The position numbers were made by a program, and so were the translations under genes. From Meiothermus sp. (GTDB lineage Bacteria; Deinococcota; Deinococci; Deinococcales; Thermaceae): a stretch of 64,000 bases of DNA. Position 1 is the first letter of the stretch. Every line of letters begins with the position of its first letter. The notes under the pieces are model-generated. The model worked only from the letters and a program-made list of their open reading frames with translations, was not told the DNA's origin and did no database searches. Where the stretch lies: positions 97,318-161,317 of the forward strand of contig BPIL01000006.1 of assembly GCA_026004095.1 (NCBI GenBank). Reading direction: 5' to 3'. Shown piece after piece: positions 43,309-51,767 of the stretch.

Positions 43309-45616
43309 TCCCCACCTCCTTCACCCGTGGGTTGATTCGGTAGGCCTTGCCGTCTTGGATTAGCCAGCCAGCCTCTACCAGGGCGGCTAGCGCCCGGCGG
43401 GCCTCCCCCACCAGGGCAATCCCCGCTACCTGGTTGCGGGTGATATCCCGCTCGGTGAAGACTTCCAACTGCTTACCCGCAACCTCCAGCATCCCGCCTT
43501 GAAGCTTGCGGGCCAGTTTGACTATCGGCTCATCGTTGCCGGATAGCGCCCGGTGCCAGATACGCCGGGCGTGAGGCTCTAAACACCTCACCAGGGCGAT
43601 AGCCCGTTTGAGGGTAGTAGCGCTCACCGGGCCGTACTCCCCCCACGCAGCGGCGAGCACAGCCGCGAGCCGGGCGGTGAGTCCCATGCGCTTCCCCAGT
43701 AGGGCCTTCCACGCCTCGGGGTGGTCGGGGTTACGCATCTCGCGTTGTGTCGTGTTCTCCCACTGGTACCAGAGCGCTTGCGCCTCTGGGTCGAAGCATA
43801 GCGTCTTTTCTCCCCCTACCCGCAAGGTGTCCCAGACTCGTTTCATCAGGTTGTGGTAGCGGGTGCGCACCTCTTCGGTGATAGCCGGGCGGTCGTCCTG
43901 CCAGGGCCGCTCCTGAGCCGTAACCACGATAAAGCGCTGTAGCAGCCCGTCCGCTCCGTTACCGTCCCCACTTTGAGCTTCCAGCACCCGTTCCCGAAAG
44001 GGGCCGTATTGGATAAACCCGAGCATGGACAGAACCGGCTTTTCAACGAACATTGAGCCGCGTACCACCCGGTCAACCGGGGTAGGGGTGGCGCTGTAGC
44101 TGGCTAGGTAAAAAGCGCGGTCTTGCTTTTTGTCCTCGCGGTTCCACTCCGCAAACAATCCCTTGAGCTCGTCGTGATAGGCGAGAATGCCGGGGTTGTT
44201 CCCCAGCAGGTCGGCCAGGGCCTCACGGGTAGCATCCTGTGCCAGCAGGCGCTTGGGGATGGGACGCTTTGGTTTTTGGCCGCGCTCCGAGCGCTTGGCA
44301 GCCTCCCAGCGGGCAAGCTCGGCCTCGTATCCAGCCATCTCTTCCTCGTGCTCTTCTCGTAGTTCCTTCTCGATCTCCCACACGGGATGTAGCGCGGTCT
44401 TGAGGATGGGGGTCTTTCCCGTGGACACCCCCATCACCACCGCAAGCCACAGCGCGGTAGGTTCCCGCCAGGTGGGGTTATCCCGATCGGGTTCAATCCA
44501 CAGCCGTCCATTGGTCACGGCGGTAAGGCCGGTGAGCATCGCCATCAGCACCGGGCCGGGGTCAACACACAGCCGATCCGCGAAGGACAGGGCGTAATCC
44601 TCGATGTCCGGCGGCAGCAGCGTACCGGTGGGCCAGGGCTTGAGCTTGGCGGCGGTGTCCAGCGGTTCAGGCTCGGGCCAGGTTCCGGCGGTCAACCCCT
44701 CGAGAATCTTCACCGCCTGCTGGTAAGCCTCACGGGCTTCAGCCGGTGCGGGGGAGTGCCCAGCCCTGCCCCCATCAGCGGGCAACTCGAGCGGCGCACT
44801 CAGCCCGTACCTCAGCCCGTCCCGTGCGGTGGCCTCAGCCTCGGGGTGGGGTAGCCCGGCCTGCACCCCAGCCGCAGCCAGGGCGCGGGTGGCCTGCTCA
44901 GGGTCGAGGCCCAGGTGCACATAGCCGCCTATCAGCCGGGCGGCGTTGAGCAGTGTGTTATGCCGCACCCCTTCAGGAGCAGCCGCTACCCGCTCACAGG
45001 CCCAGCGCAGGAGCCCTTCCAGCCGGCGGGTCAGCCTGTCACCCCTCAAGCCCCGGAAGCTCGCGGGCTGGTACTCAGGCGGTGGGGGTGGGGGCTCGGG
45101 CAGCAAACGGGCTAGCAGCCCCTCTGGGGGCAGGGGCAGTTCAGCCGGGGGTAGCAGGGGTACTTCCCAGTGGTAGCTTCCGTTCGGTAGCTGAGTAGGG
45201 CTACACGCCAGATACGCTTTACCCATTCCGCGCAAGTCCAGCCCCGGCAGCTTCCGGGCGGTGGTGGTGAGGCTCCCTACCAGACTCTCGGACAGGCGCA
45301 GGAAGACATGCGCCCCGCCCCGAGGGGTTCTCTGCCGGGGGGCCTCGGCTAGCTCGGGGTGTTCAGCCCGCAGGGCGTCCCAGGCCTGGGGGTCGTCGAA
45401 GTCGAGCACCAGCACCTCAGCCGGGGGCAGGATGCCCACCCCAGCCCCAGGCGCGGCCTGCCACCAGCGGTGCAGCGCCTCGGGGTCGTGAGTGGCATTC
45501 TTCAGCCCGTTAGCGGCCAGCCGGCTGTGTGGGCGCTTCTCACCGGGCAGCAGGGGCAGCACCGCATACCCCAGCCGGGCGTACCCGAGGGCGGCTTGTA
45601 GAAGGGGGTTAGACAT
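43301..45616 (-). CDS. Bifunctional primase-polymerase with DUF3987-type helicase domain
   Basis: 771-residue replication protein. The N-terminal prim-pol domain has LDFDDP (Asp72, Asp74) and GGAHVFLR (His103), the AEP catalytic pattern. A linker is followed by a DUF3987/YfjI-like ATPase with GVSTGKT near residue 398 and a C-terminal winged-helix-like end. Such proteins start replication of integrated plasmids, satellites and phages. The ATG overlaps the preceding gene by 8 nt. Confidence 0.9.
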   Translation of the reverse strand: MSNPLLQAALGYARLGYAVLPLLPGEKRPHSRLAANGLKNATHDPEALHRWWQAAPGAGVGILPPAEVLVLDFDDPQAWDALRAEHPELAEAPRQRTPRGGAHVFLRLSESLVGSLTTTARKLPGLDLRGMGKAYLACSPTQLPNGSYHWEVPLLPPAELPLPPEGLLARLLPEPPPPPPEYQPASFRGLRGDRLTRRLEGLLRWACERVAAAPEGVRHNTLLNAARLIGGYVHLGLDPEQATRALAAAGVQAGLPHPEAEATARDGLRYGLSAPLELPADGGRAGHSPAPAEAREAYQQAVKILEGLTAGTWPEPEPLDTAAKLKPWPTGTLLPPDIEDYALSFADRLCVDPGPVLMAMLTGLTAVTNGRLWIEPDRDNPTWREPTALWLAVVMGVSTGKTPILKTALHPVWEIEKELREEHEEEMAGYEAELARWEAAKRSERGQKPKRPIPKRLLAQDATREALADLLGNNPGILAYHDELKGLFAEWNREDKKQDRAFYLASYSATPTPVDRVVRGSMFVEKPVLSMLGFIQYGPFRERVLEAQSGDGNGADGLLQRFIVVTAQERPWQDDRPAITEEVRTRYHNLMKRVWDTLRVGGEKTLCFDPEAQALWYQWENTTQREMRNPDHPEAWKALLGKRMGLTARLAAVLAAAWGEYGPVSATTLKRAIALVRCLEPHARRIWHRALSGNDEPIVKLARKLQGGMLEVAGKQLEVFTERDITRNQVAGIALVGEARRALAALVEAGWLIQDGKAYRINPRVKEVGSV

Positions 45617-46067
45617 GCCGCACCCCTTTCACTAGCTCGTCAATCAGCCGGGAAGCCTCGAGCCGATTAGCGGGTGTCGGGCCACGGTAGCCTAGGTTGT
45701 GGAGGTAGCGTAGCTGTTTCTCGGTTGGGGGCTGTCCCGCCATCCAGCGCTCTATGACGGGTTCTGACCGCTCGGCCTTGAGCCGTTGTCGTTCAGCGTA
45801 GGGCAAACTTTCCCACCACAGCGCCCAGCGTGCCCCGGCGAGCAGGGCCTCAAAGTCCAGTTCGGCAAGCAGCAGCAGGGTTTGCGCGGCCTCGAGGTGG
45901 CAACGGCGGCGAGCCGTTTCGAGGGCGTAGCCCACCACCTGGTGTGGCTCGGAGCACCCGGCGCGTACTGCTTCGAGCAGCAGGTTATTGGCAGTGCTCC
46001 TTTGGCTATCGGTGAAGTGCGAGAGGAAAGTCTGCCGGGCGTGTAGAATGTTCTCGGGAATCCCCAC
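45609..46067 (-). CDS. Hypothetical protein upstream of the primase
   Basis: 152 residues, mostly helical. The C-terminal 40 residues (PTEKQLRYLHNLGYRGP, then ASRLIDEL) match a short helical motif recurring at the ends of phage replication proteins, possibly a protein-docking element. It lies 11 nt after the excisionase-like gene and overlaps the primase gene start. Confidence 0.62.
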   Translation of the reverse strand: MGIPENILHARQTFLSHFTDSQRSTANNLLLEAVRAGCSEPHQVVGYALETARRRCHLEAAQTLLLLAELDFEALLAGARWALWWESLPYAERQRLKAERSEPVIERWMAGQPPTEKQLRYLHNLGYRGPTPANRLEASRLIDELVKGVRHV

Positions 46068-46078
46068 AGCCCACCCCC

Positions 46079-46321
46079 CTACCGCTCCCCGCCAGCCCCG
46101 GCGGGGGTTTTGTCCTCGATGAAATTGGCAATGGCCGTTACTGGCACTAGCAGCCGGTTGCCGTTACGAACAGCTTTTAGACGCCCCGCGTGAATGTGCT
46201 CGTAGGTTTGCCTCCGTCCCAGACGGAGGATTTTTGCTGCTTCTTCAGGCCGGTAGTTCAAGCGACGCCCCAGGCCGAGGGCATCTGCAACCAAAAACAC
46301 ATGCTCAACGTTTGTCATCAC
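46079..46321 (-). CDS. Excisionase-like HTH protein (HTH_17/MerR-like)
   Basis: 80 residues with one winged-helix domain: NYRPEEAAKILRLGRRQTYEHIHAGRLKAVRNGNRLLVPVTAI is the usual excisionase/DNA-binding pattern. Probably directs excision by the integrase or regulates the operon it heads. An AGGAGAAG site precedes the tandem ATGs. It is divergent from the zinc-ribbon gene across a region rich in inverted repeats. Confidence 0.8.
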   Translation of the reverse strand: MMTNVEHVFLVADALGLGRRLNYRPEEAAKILRLGRRQTYEHIHAGRLKAVRNGNRLLVPVTAIANFIEDKTPAGAGGER

Positions 46322-46341
46322 TTCTCCTCCTTTTCGCAGTT

Positions 46342-46358
46342 GCTGAGCTTGGCTCAGC
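46342..46358. promoter_or_regulatory. Inverted repeat upstream of the excisionase-like gene
   Basis: GCTGAGC-TTG-GCTCAGC, perfect 7-bp arms, 21 nt before the minus-strand start codon. A candidate operator. A TTGACA on the minus strand (46383-46378) could be a -35, but no good -10 follows at normal spacing. Confidence 0.4.
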
Positions 46359-46428
46359 AGGGTTTGATTGGGCTATTTGTCAAGGTTCAACCGCAAGGCT
46401 CCTGCGATGCCCGCAGGATGCGGTATTA

Positions 46429-46473
46429 TGTCCCCGTAAATCTATGGCTGATACAGGGACATTTACGGGGACA
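46429..46473 (+). promoter_or_regulatory. 13-bp inverted repeat spanning the start codon of the zinc-ribbon gene
   Basis: TGTCCCCGTAAAT (46429-46441) and ATTTACGGGGACA (46461-46473) are perfect complements separated by 19 nt that contain the ATG. A TATTAT -10 (46424-46429) touches the left arm. Bound by a repressor it would block transcription; as RNA it would place the start codon in a hairpin loop. Confidence 0.6.
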
Positions 46474-47400
46474 TTCAAATGGAAGCCAGAGCGGTACCCA
46501 GTGCGGTGGGCCGATTCGCCCGAGGAAGTACCCGAGTGGGACACTTCCCGCTCTCCCCACCTCTTCCCGGATTGGCGCACACAGGAGGGGTGGCGCAGGG
46601 CGCAACTGACTCTGAGGCCGCGGCCCCCCGCCTCCCCGGCCCCCGTAAAGGGTTATCCGCGCCTAGTGCTCGAGCTCAGCGAAGACTCAGACTCAGCGCC
46701 CCCCTTGTTGGGTTTCCGGGCGAGAATCGTCATGAACCGGTTGGCCCGGCTTCAGGAGGAAGCCAAGCAAAGCGATGCCCTCGTACCGGATAGTCCCTTC
46801 AGAAAATCGGTACTCTGGCTCGCCCGCGAATATACCCCGGTGGTTCACACGTCCAAGCCCGACGGTTGGGCGTTCATAGGTGTTGGCCCCAGAACCACAG
46901 CGGTGGACTGGGCTATCCTTGCTTGGCGGGTGCATACGGTTTACGACCTGGCAGAGCGCACCCCCTACCAATCCAATCGCGAAATTCTCGAGCACGTACA
47001 GAAGCGCTTTGTCGAGGAAACAAACCGGACTGGGATGTACCTGGGGGAGGGGTTGTTCTCTAGCTGGCCCATCAGCTTGTGGTACGAAGTATACTCAGCC
47101 CTCGAGCGTGAGCCTTCGGATATCCCGTCAGCCCTAGCACGTTACCTTCTGGGGCTTGTAAAGGATTACAAACTATCTCCACCTGAGATCGAGAAGAGAG
47201 AACAGGGCAAACCGTCCTTTCGCTTCCCCTCTCGGATGGGGCTTGGCGAGTGGGTCTATTTGCACTTAGCGGAGTGGGTGATACAGGGTCGCGGTCGCCT
47301 TACCCGGTGCGAGGGTTGCGGTAAGACGTTTATCTCTGAGCGGCAAGGCAGGGTGTGCTCTGAGCGGTGCAAAAAGCGTGTACAGCGGGCTAAACCCTGA
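46444..47400 (+). CDS. Hypothetical protein with C-terminal zinc ribbon, next to attR
   Basis: 318 residues. The last 30 carry CEGCGKTF...CSERCKKRVQRAKP, a C-x2-C...C-x3-C zinc ribbon with a basic tail resembling CGNR/FCS-type DNA- or RNA-binding fingers. The rest is a helical domain not recognised. The only clear plus-strand gene of the element besides a doubtful one. Its start lies inside a large inverted repeat, so it is tightly controlled or autoregulated (inference). It could be cargo. Confidence 0.72.
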   Translation: MADTGTFTGTFKWKPERYPVRWADSPEEVPEWDTSRSPHLFPDWRTQEGWRRAQLTLRPRPPASPAPVKGYPRLVLELSEDSDSAPPLLGFRARIVMNRLARLQEEAKQSDALVPDSPFRKSVLWLAREYTPVVHTSKPDGWAFIGVGPRTTAVDWAILAWRVHTVYDLAERTPYQSNREILEHVQKRFVEETNRTGMYLGEGLFSSWPISLWYEVYSALEREPSDIPSALARYLLGLVKDYKLSPPEIEKREQGKPSFRFPSRMGLGEWVYLHLAEWVIQGRGRLTRCEGCGKTFISERQGRVCSERCKKRVQRAKP

Positions 47401-47536
47401 CGACGTTTTGACGACAATTCTGACGACAGTAGAGCGGAATCGGGGGGGTAGATTGGGAACCCTGGGTAACTGAGATATGCGATAAGGAAGCCACCTGGGG
47501 GCAAGCGGGGTAATGGCAGGGAATGGCTTTGTTTCA

Positions 47537-47596
47537 CCTGGAGAGCGTGTATACGGGTTCTCCGTATCGAGGGTTCGAATCCCTCCCACTCCGCCA
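47537..47596 (+). repeat. attR: displaced 3' half of tRNA-Ser
   Basis: A 60-nt copy of the anticodon-loop-to-CCA half of tRNA-Ser, with a different variable arm (TACGG/CCGTA). There is no 5' half, so it cannot make a tRNA. It marks the far end of the element. Confidence 0.9.
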
Positions 47597-47599
47597 AGA

Positions 47600-47626
47600 A
47601 GCCACCCGCAACCGGGTGGCTTTTTT
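47600..47626 (+). terminator. Intrinsic terminator beyond attR
   Basis: GCCACCCG (47601-47608) pairs with CGGGTGGC (47613-47620) around CAAC, followed by T6. Probably the original tRNA-Ser terminator, cut off from its tRNA by the insertion. The stop codon of the convergent aminotransferase lies in its T run. Confidence 0.85.
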
Positions 47627-48848
47627 ATCCAAAGCTCTCGATAGCCCGGGCCAGGGCCTCCACGTCCTCCAGGGTGTTGTAGACCTGGGCCGAGATGCGC
47701 ACCCATAAGCGGCCGCCCAGGCAGAGGATGGGGGCTTCGATGCGATGCTGGTACAGCAGGGCGTACTGCAGGCGCACGGCGTCTTCGCGGGTATTCCCCA
47801 GCGAGGCCGGTAGGGGCAGGGTCGCCATACAGCCCAGCATGGCCCTGGGCGCTGGCGGTTCAAATCCCCAGCGCGCGGTCAGCCAAACTGCGGCCTGCCA
47901 GGCCAGGTGGTGGTTGTAGGCCTGCATGGCATCCAGGCCCCAGGCTTGCATGAGTTCCAGCGCCGCCGGCGCGGCCAGAAAGGGGGTGGGGTCTTTGGTG
48001 CCCACCCAGTCGAACTCCTGTACAAAGCCCTGCCCCAGGCCCCAGGAGATAACCGGCGGGTGCAGGCTTTGCTGCCGCTCGGGGGCTGCCCACAAAAAAC
48101 CGCAACCTTTGGGGGCCAGGGCCCACTTGTGCAGGTTGCCGGTGTAGTAGTCCACCCCCAGGCGGGGGATGTCCAAGGGAATGGCCCCTGGGGCGTGGGC
48201 CCCATCCACCAACACCGGCACCCCCGCCGCCCGGCAGCAGGCGGCCATCTCGGCCAGGGGCAGCACCAGCGCGGTCTCGGAGGTGATGTGGTCGAGGATC
48301 GCCAGGCGGGTGCGGGGGGTGAGGGCCTGGGCCAGCCGGTTCACATAATCCGCCGGGCTGGACACCGGAAAGGGCAGCTCGAGCGTGACCAGGCGGGCCC
48401 CCCGGCGCTCGGCAGCAAAGGCTGCAGCGTTGCGCACCGCGCCATAGGCCAGGTTGGTGATCAGAATTTCGTCGCCTGGTTGCAGCTCGAGCGAGCCCAG
48501 CACGGCATTGACCCCGGTGGTGGCGTTGTCCACAAAAACTAGATCCTGCCCTTCGGCCCCCATGAACCGGGCCACCGCCTGGGCCGCCTCCCGCAGCCGG
48601 GGCAGGGCGCGCTCGGAAGGGCCCGAGAGGGCCGAAAGCTCCCGCAGCAAAAAGCGGGCCGGCTGCTGCTCCATTTCCTCACGCAGGGCCTGCTGTACGG
48701 CCAGCACCCGCTTTGGGGTGGCGCCAACCGTCCCGTGGTTCAGGTAGATGATGGTGGGGTCGAGAAGCCAGTGGGCGCGCATGGCCCGGCCAAAGGGGGT
48801 TTGATTGGCGCCCGGCTCGAGCGCTTCGGTGTCCTGGTCAAAATCCAT
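47625..48848 (-). CDS. Class V aminotransferase-fold PLP enzyme (isopenicillin-N epimerase-like)
   Basis: 407 residues. YLNHGTVGATPKRV near the N-terminus, VFVDNATTGVNAV, VDGAHAPGAIPLDI (PLP Asp and His) and GNLHKWALAPKGCGFLW with the Schiff-base Lys. This is the CefD-like subgroup of the cysteine desulfurase/aminotransferase V family; members include epimerases, lyases and desulfurases, and no catalytic Cys loop of NifS type is evident. The reaction is unknown. Confidence 0.85.
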   Translation of the reverse strand: MDFDQDTEALEPGANQTPFGRAMRAHWLLDPTIIYLNHGTVGATPKRVLAVQQALREEMEQQPARFLLRELSALSGPSERALPRLREAAQAVARFMGAEGQDLVFVDNATTGVNAVLGSLELQPGDEILITNLAYGAVRNAAAFAAERRGARLVTLELPFPVSSPADYVNRLAQALTPRTRLAILDHITSETALVLPLAEMAACCRAAGVPVLVDGAHAPGAIPLDIPRLGVDYYTGNLHKWALAPKGCGFLWAAPERQQSLHPPVISWGLGQGFVQEFDWVGTKDPTPFLAAPAALELMQAWGLDAMQAYNHHLAWQAAVWLTARWGFEPPAPRAMLGCMATLPLPASLGNTREDAVRLQYALLYQHRIEAPILCLGGRLWVRISAQVYNTLEDVEALARAIESFG

Positions 48849-48889
48849 CTCGGGCTCCGCTATCCACACGCCGGGATACCGCGCGCTGT

Positions 48890-49381
48890 TCAGGGATCCA
48901 GGGCCAGCTCCTCGTAGGGCAGGCCCAGGTAGCCCGCCAGCACCTCCACCACCAGCTCGTGGTCTTCGCGCTGGGGCAGCCCCGAGACTGTGATGGCCCC
49001 AATGCACCCCACGCCCTGCACGAAGATGGGGAAACTCCCCCCGTGGGCCGCGTAGTCCTGGGGGTTCAGGCCCCGCGCCTCCAGGCTGCTCTCCTTTTGC
49101 TTGAGCATCAGGCCCACCGCATAGGAGCTGCGGTGAAAACGCTGCACCACGTTGCGCTTGCGCCGGATCCAGTCGGCGTTGTCGGGGGTGGCGCCGGGCA
49201 TGGCGTAGAAGAAGAGCGGCTGCCCAAACAGGCTGATGTCCATGGCAATGGCGCTGTGCAGGCCCTCGGCAGCCTCCTTGAGCCGAACCCCCAGCTCCCA
49301 AGCCACGGCGGCATCGAAGCGCTCAAAGCGCAGGCGGGCCTCCTGTTCGGCAATCACCTTCAGGTCTTGTTCGGTGTTCAT
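48890..49381 (-). CDS. UPF0303/GlcG-like heme-degrading-domain protein
   Basis: 163 residues. The family core is AMDISLFGQPLFFYAMPGATPDNADWIRRKRNVV and HGGSFPIFVQGVGCIGAITVSGLPQREDH, as in UPF0303 and the GlcG/HbpS group, which bind small ligands or heme-like molecules. No enzymatic function is established for this subgroup. Starts inside the end of the upstream oxidoreductase gene (ATGA overlap), so co-transcribed. Confidence 0.82.
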   Translation of the reverse strand: MNTEQDLKVIAEQEARLRFERFDAAVAWELGVRLKEAAEGLHSAIAMDISLFGQPLFFYAMPGATPDNADWIRRKRNVVQRFHRSSYAVGLMLKQKESSLEARGLNPQDYAAHGGSFPIFVQGVGCIGAITVSGLPQREDHELVVEVLAGYLGLPYEELALDP

Positions 49382-50418
49382 GTCTCACTCCCTAAAACAA
49401 TCTCGCGGCGCTCGAGCGCGCTCTTCTGGGCGGCCTCGAGCAACTCCATCAGCCGCACGGCCTGCTCGGGCGGCACCGGGTTGGGCCCCTTGCCCTGGAT
49501 GGCATCCCGCACCCCCTCGTAAAAGCGCCGGTAGTCGCCCGGCTCCACCACAATGGGCTGGGGGGCCTGTTCGGGCCGGTGCAGCCAGGCTTCGCATGGG
49601 TCTGGTTTCCAGTTAGGCTCCCCCGGACGCAAGCCCACCCGCAGGGCTTTTTCCTGGGTATCCAGGCCAAAGTGCACCAGGCTGGCTTGGGTGCCGTGCA
49701 CCACAAAGCGTGGGCTGCCCCCCGGCACCAGGGCGCTGGCATGCAGCACCACCCGGAGCCGGGGGTAGCGCAGCAGCACGTGAAAGTAGTCGTCGGCCTG
49801 GGCGCCGTACCGCTGCATCCCGATATCGGCGTAGAGGGCCTGGGGCCAGCCAAAAAGCAGCAGGGCCTGGTCGGCCAGGTGGGGGCCCAGGTCGTACCAG
49901 AGGCCGCTGCCGGGGCCGGGCTGCTCGCGCCAGCGGTTCTGCACCACCGGGCGGTAGCGGTCGAAGTGCGACTCGAAGTAGACCACCTCCCCCAGGGTGC
50001 CGGCCTCCACCATTTTTTGCAGGGTCATGAAGTCGCCGTCCCAGCGCCGGTTCTGAAAGACCGCGAGCACCCGCCCCTGGGCCTGGGCCAGCACCTGGAG
50101 CGCCCGGGCTTCGTGGGCAAAAAGCGTGAAGGGTTTGTCCACCACCACGTGCTTGCCGGCCTCCAGGGCCCGCCGGGCCAGCTCGTAATGGGTATTGTTT
50201 GGGGTGGCGATCACCACCAGGTCAATCTGGGGGCTCTCGATTACCTCCTCGAAGGTGGTGCTCACCCAGACCTCGGGCCAGTCTGAATGCACCTTCTGGG
50301 GCTGGCTGCTCTGGATGGTGACCAGGCGCAGGCCCGGCACCGCCTGAATAACGGGGGCGTGAAAGACTTTTCCGGCCATGCCATAGCCGATCAGTGCAAC
50401 GTGAATGGGTAGGGTCAC
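49378..50418 (-). CDS. Gfo/Idh/MocA-family oxidoreductase (YdgJ/IolW-like)
   Basis: 346 residues, NAD(P)-dependent dehydrogenase. Rossmann GYGMAGKVFHAPVI, nucleotide-binding VVIATPNNTHYELARRALEAGKHVVVDKPF with the DKP motif, and GSGLWYDLGPHLADQALLLFG in the C-terminal catalytic domain. Probably oxidises a sugar or inositol. AGGAGG precedes the ATG. Paired with the UPF0303 gene. Confidence 0.88.
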   Translation of the reverse strand: MTLPIHVALIGYGMAGKVFHAPVIQAVPGLRLVTIQSSQPQKVHSDWPEVWVSTTFEEVIESPQIDLVVIATPNNTHYELARRALEAGKHVVVDKPFTLFAHEARALQVLAQAQGRVLAVFQNRRWDGDFMTLQKMVEAGTLGEVVYFESHFDRYRPVVQNRWREQPGPGSGLWYDLGPHLADQALLLFGWPQALYADIGMQRYGAQADDYFHVLLRYPRLRVVLHASALVPGGSPRFVVHGTQASLVHFGLDTQEKALRVGLRPGEPNWKPDPCEAWLHRPEQAPQPIVVEPGDYRRFYEGVRDAIQGKGPNPVPPEQAVRLMELLEAAQKSALERREIVLGSET

Positions 50419-50442
50419 AAAACCTCCTGCAATGCCAGTAGT

Positions 50443-51654
50443 CTAGGGTTTTTGCAGCATTTCCAGTACCTGGCGGGCGACCTGACGGCCCTGCTCGAGC
50501 CCGCCGCTGCCATCCACAAACCAGTGAATCCCGGCGATGACCCTCGAGTACGAGGCTTCCCTGGCCAGGGCCTCCCAGGTCGGGGCCTCCTCGGGGAAGA
50601 AGTGCGTGAGTACCGTTGCCGCCGCCCCGCTCATGACCGAGTGGCCCGAGGGGTAGGAAGGGTGCTTGGGGGTGCGCAGGTAGGGCTGCCAGCGCCGGTC
50701 GAAGCTCCGCACCCACTGCTCGGGCCGGGCCACGTAGTAGGTGAACTTATCGCGCCAGCAGGCGATATTGGCGTTGTGCATGGCGATGTTGAGCACGGCC
50801 AGTATCGCAACGGCTTGTGGGGCCTCGAGCCGGCGCTGGCGCAGAATCTCAAGGGCCGCCTCCTGCCAGAGGCCCGCCGGGGTGACGGTGCCGGGGTCGC
50901 CGGCCCACTTATCGGCAATCTGCCGCCCGGCCTCGTCTAGTTTGGCCTGCTCCTCCCAGAACAGAGCCCGCTCGCGGGCGAACTCAGGTGAGTCCCAGGC
51001 CGGGGGGGGCGGGGCCTTGGCCAGGGCCTCGGGGGCCACCCCAATGGGCCGCACCCCACCCCAGCCCGGCTCCACCGCCGGTCGGCCCAGGGGCAGCACC
51101 CAAACCCCCGGGGCCGGGGCTGGGTAGGTAGGGATTACCTGGCGGGCGGCCCCATCCTGGCGGCCCCAGGCCACCACCTGCAACCCCACCTGACGGCCCA
51201 GGGCCTGGCTGATCCTGAGGTTGGGCTCCGGCCAGCCCTGGGCCTGGGCCTGGCGGTAGATGGCCTGGGCGGTCTGGCGCACGGCGTCCTTGAGGTTGGG
51301 AAAGGTGGGGTGCAAGTAGAGCATCACCTCCTGGGCGGCATAAGCCGCCAGCACGTTGGCCTCGACCGGCCGACCCTGGGTTAGATAAAGCGCGTCGTGG
51401 ATGGCTACGGTGAGCAAGGCCAGCGCCCGGGCGGTGCGCAGGGGGGAGAACATCTGGGTCTGGATGCCCAGAAGCTCGAGGCGCTGCAGCTCGCTCAAAG
51501 TCTCCCAGCTCAGTGAACTCGCCGGCAGGCCCTCCACCGGCTTGAGTTGCTCCAGCAGCCCGCGCAGGGCCGGGGTAGGGGTCGCAATCCAGGCCCTGGA
51601 CTGGCCCAGGCTCCAAGAGCCCAGCAGCACAAGCAACCACACCAATACACGCAT
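50443..51654 (-). CDS. Exported vanadium-haloperoxidase-like PAP2 phosphatase
   Basis: 403 residues with a signal peptide (LVWLLVLLGSWSLGQS). The PAP2 active-site motifs are complete: K-x6-RP (KFTYYVARP), PSGH (HPSYPSGHS, about 333) and SR-x5-H (SRVIAGIH, about 368). These bind phosphate or vanadate. The long helical N-terminus matches vanadium haloperoxidase-type proteins, but no halide preference can be read; an acid phosphatase is the alternative. TAGACT lies 6 nt before the ATG. Confidence 0.85.
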   Translation of the reverse strand: MRVLVWLLVLLGSWSLGQSRAWIATPTPALRGLLEQLKPVEGLPASSLSWETLSELQRLELLGIQTQMFSPLRTARALALLTVAIHDALYLTQGRPVEANVLAAYAAQEVMLYLHPTFPNLKDAVRQTAQAIYRQAQAQGWPEPNLRISQALGRQVGLQVVAWGRQDGAARQVIPTYPAPAPGVWVLPLGRPAVEPGWGGVRPIGVAPEALAKAPPPPAWDSPEFARERALFWEEQAKLDEAGRQIADKWAGDPGTVTPAGLWQEAALEILRQRRLEAPQAVAILAVLNIAMHNANIACWRDKFTYYVARPEQWVRSFDRRWQPYLRTPKHPSYPSGHSVMSGAAATVLTHFFPEEAPTWEALAREASYSRVIAGIHWFVDGSGGLEQGRQVARQVLEMLQKP

Positions 51655-51767
51655 AATTCCAGTCTATCGCTGCGCGCACAAATTTATCGAGGAGACACAG
51701 GCCCCATCGCGCCGGACTGCGAAGCGGTCTGGTTTCTTTTCAGCGAAAGCACCCTATACTGCAATTC

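Larger units (their letters stand above)
38927..47596. mobile_element. Integrated element in tRNA-Ser (satellite-like, 8.7 kb)
   Basis: Bounded by the tRNA-Ser 3' half and its duplicate. It contains an integrase next to attL, an XRE regulator, six or seven unknown genes, a primase-polymerase/helicase, an excisionase-like gene and a zinc-ribbon gene next to attR. Most genes run on the minus strand toward the integrase, with overlapping starts and stops. No structural, lysis, packaging, relaxase or secretion genes are visible. The gene set of integrase, repressor, excisionase, primase-helicase and origin resembles phage satellites, but no helper phage is known from this window. Confidence 0.85.

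Noticed and set aside
47537..47596. Second functional tRNA-Ser gene
   Set aside because: Only the 3' half from the anticodon loop onward is present; there is no acceptor 5' strand or D arm.
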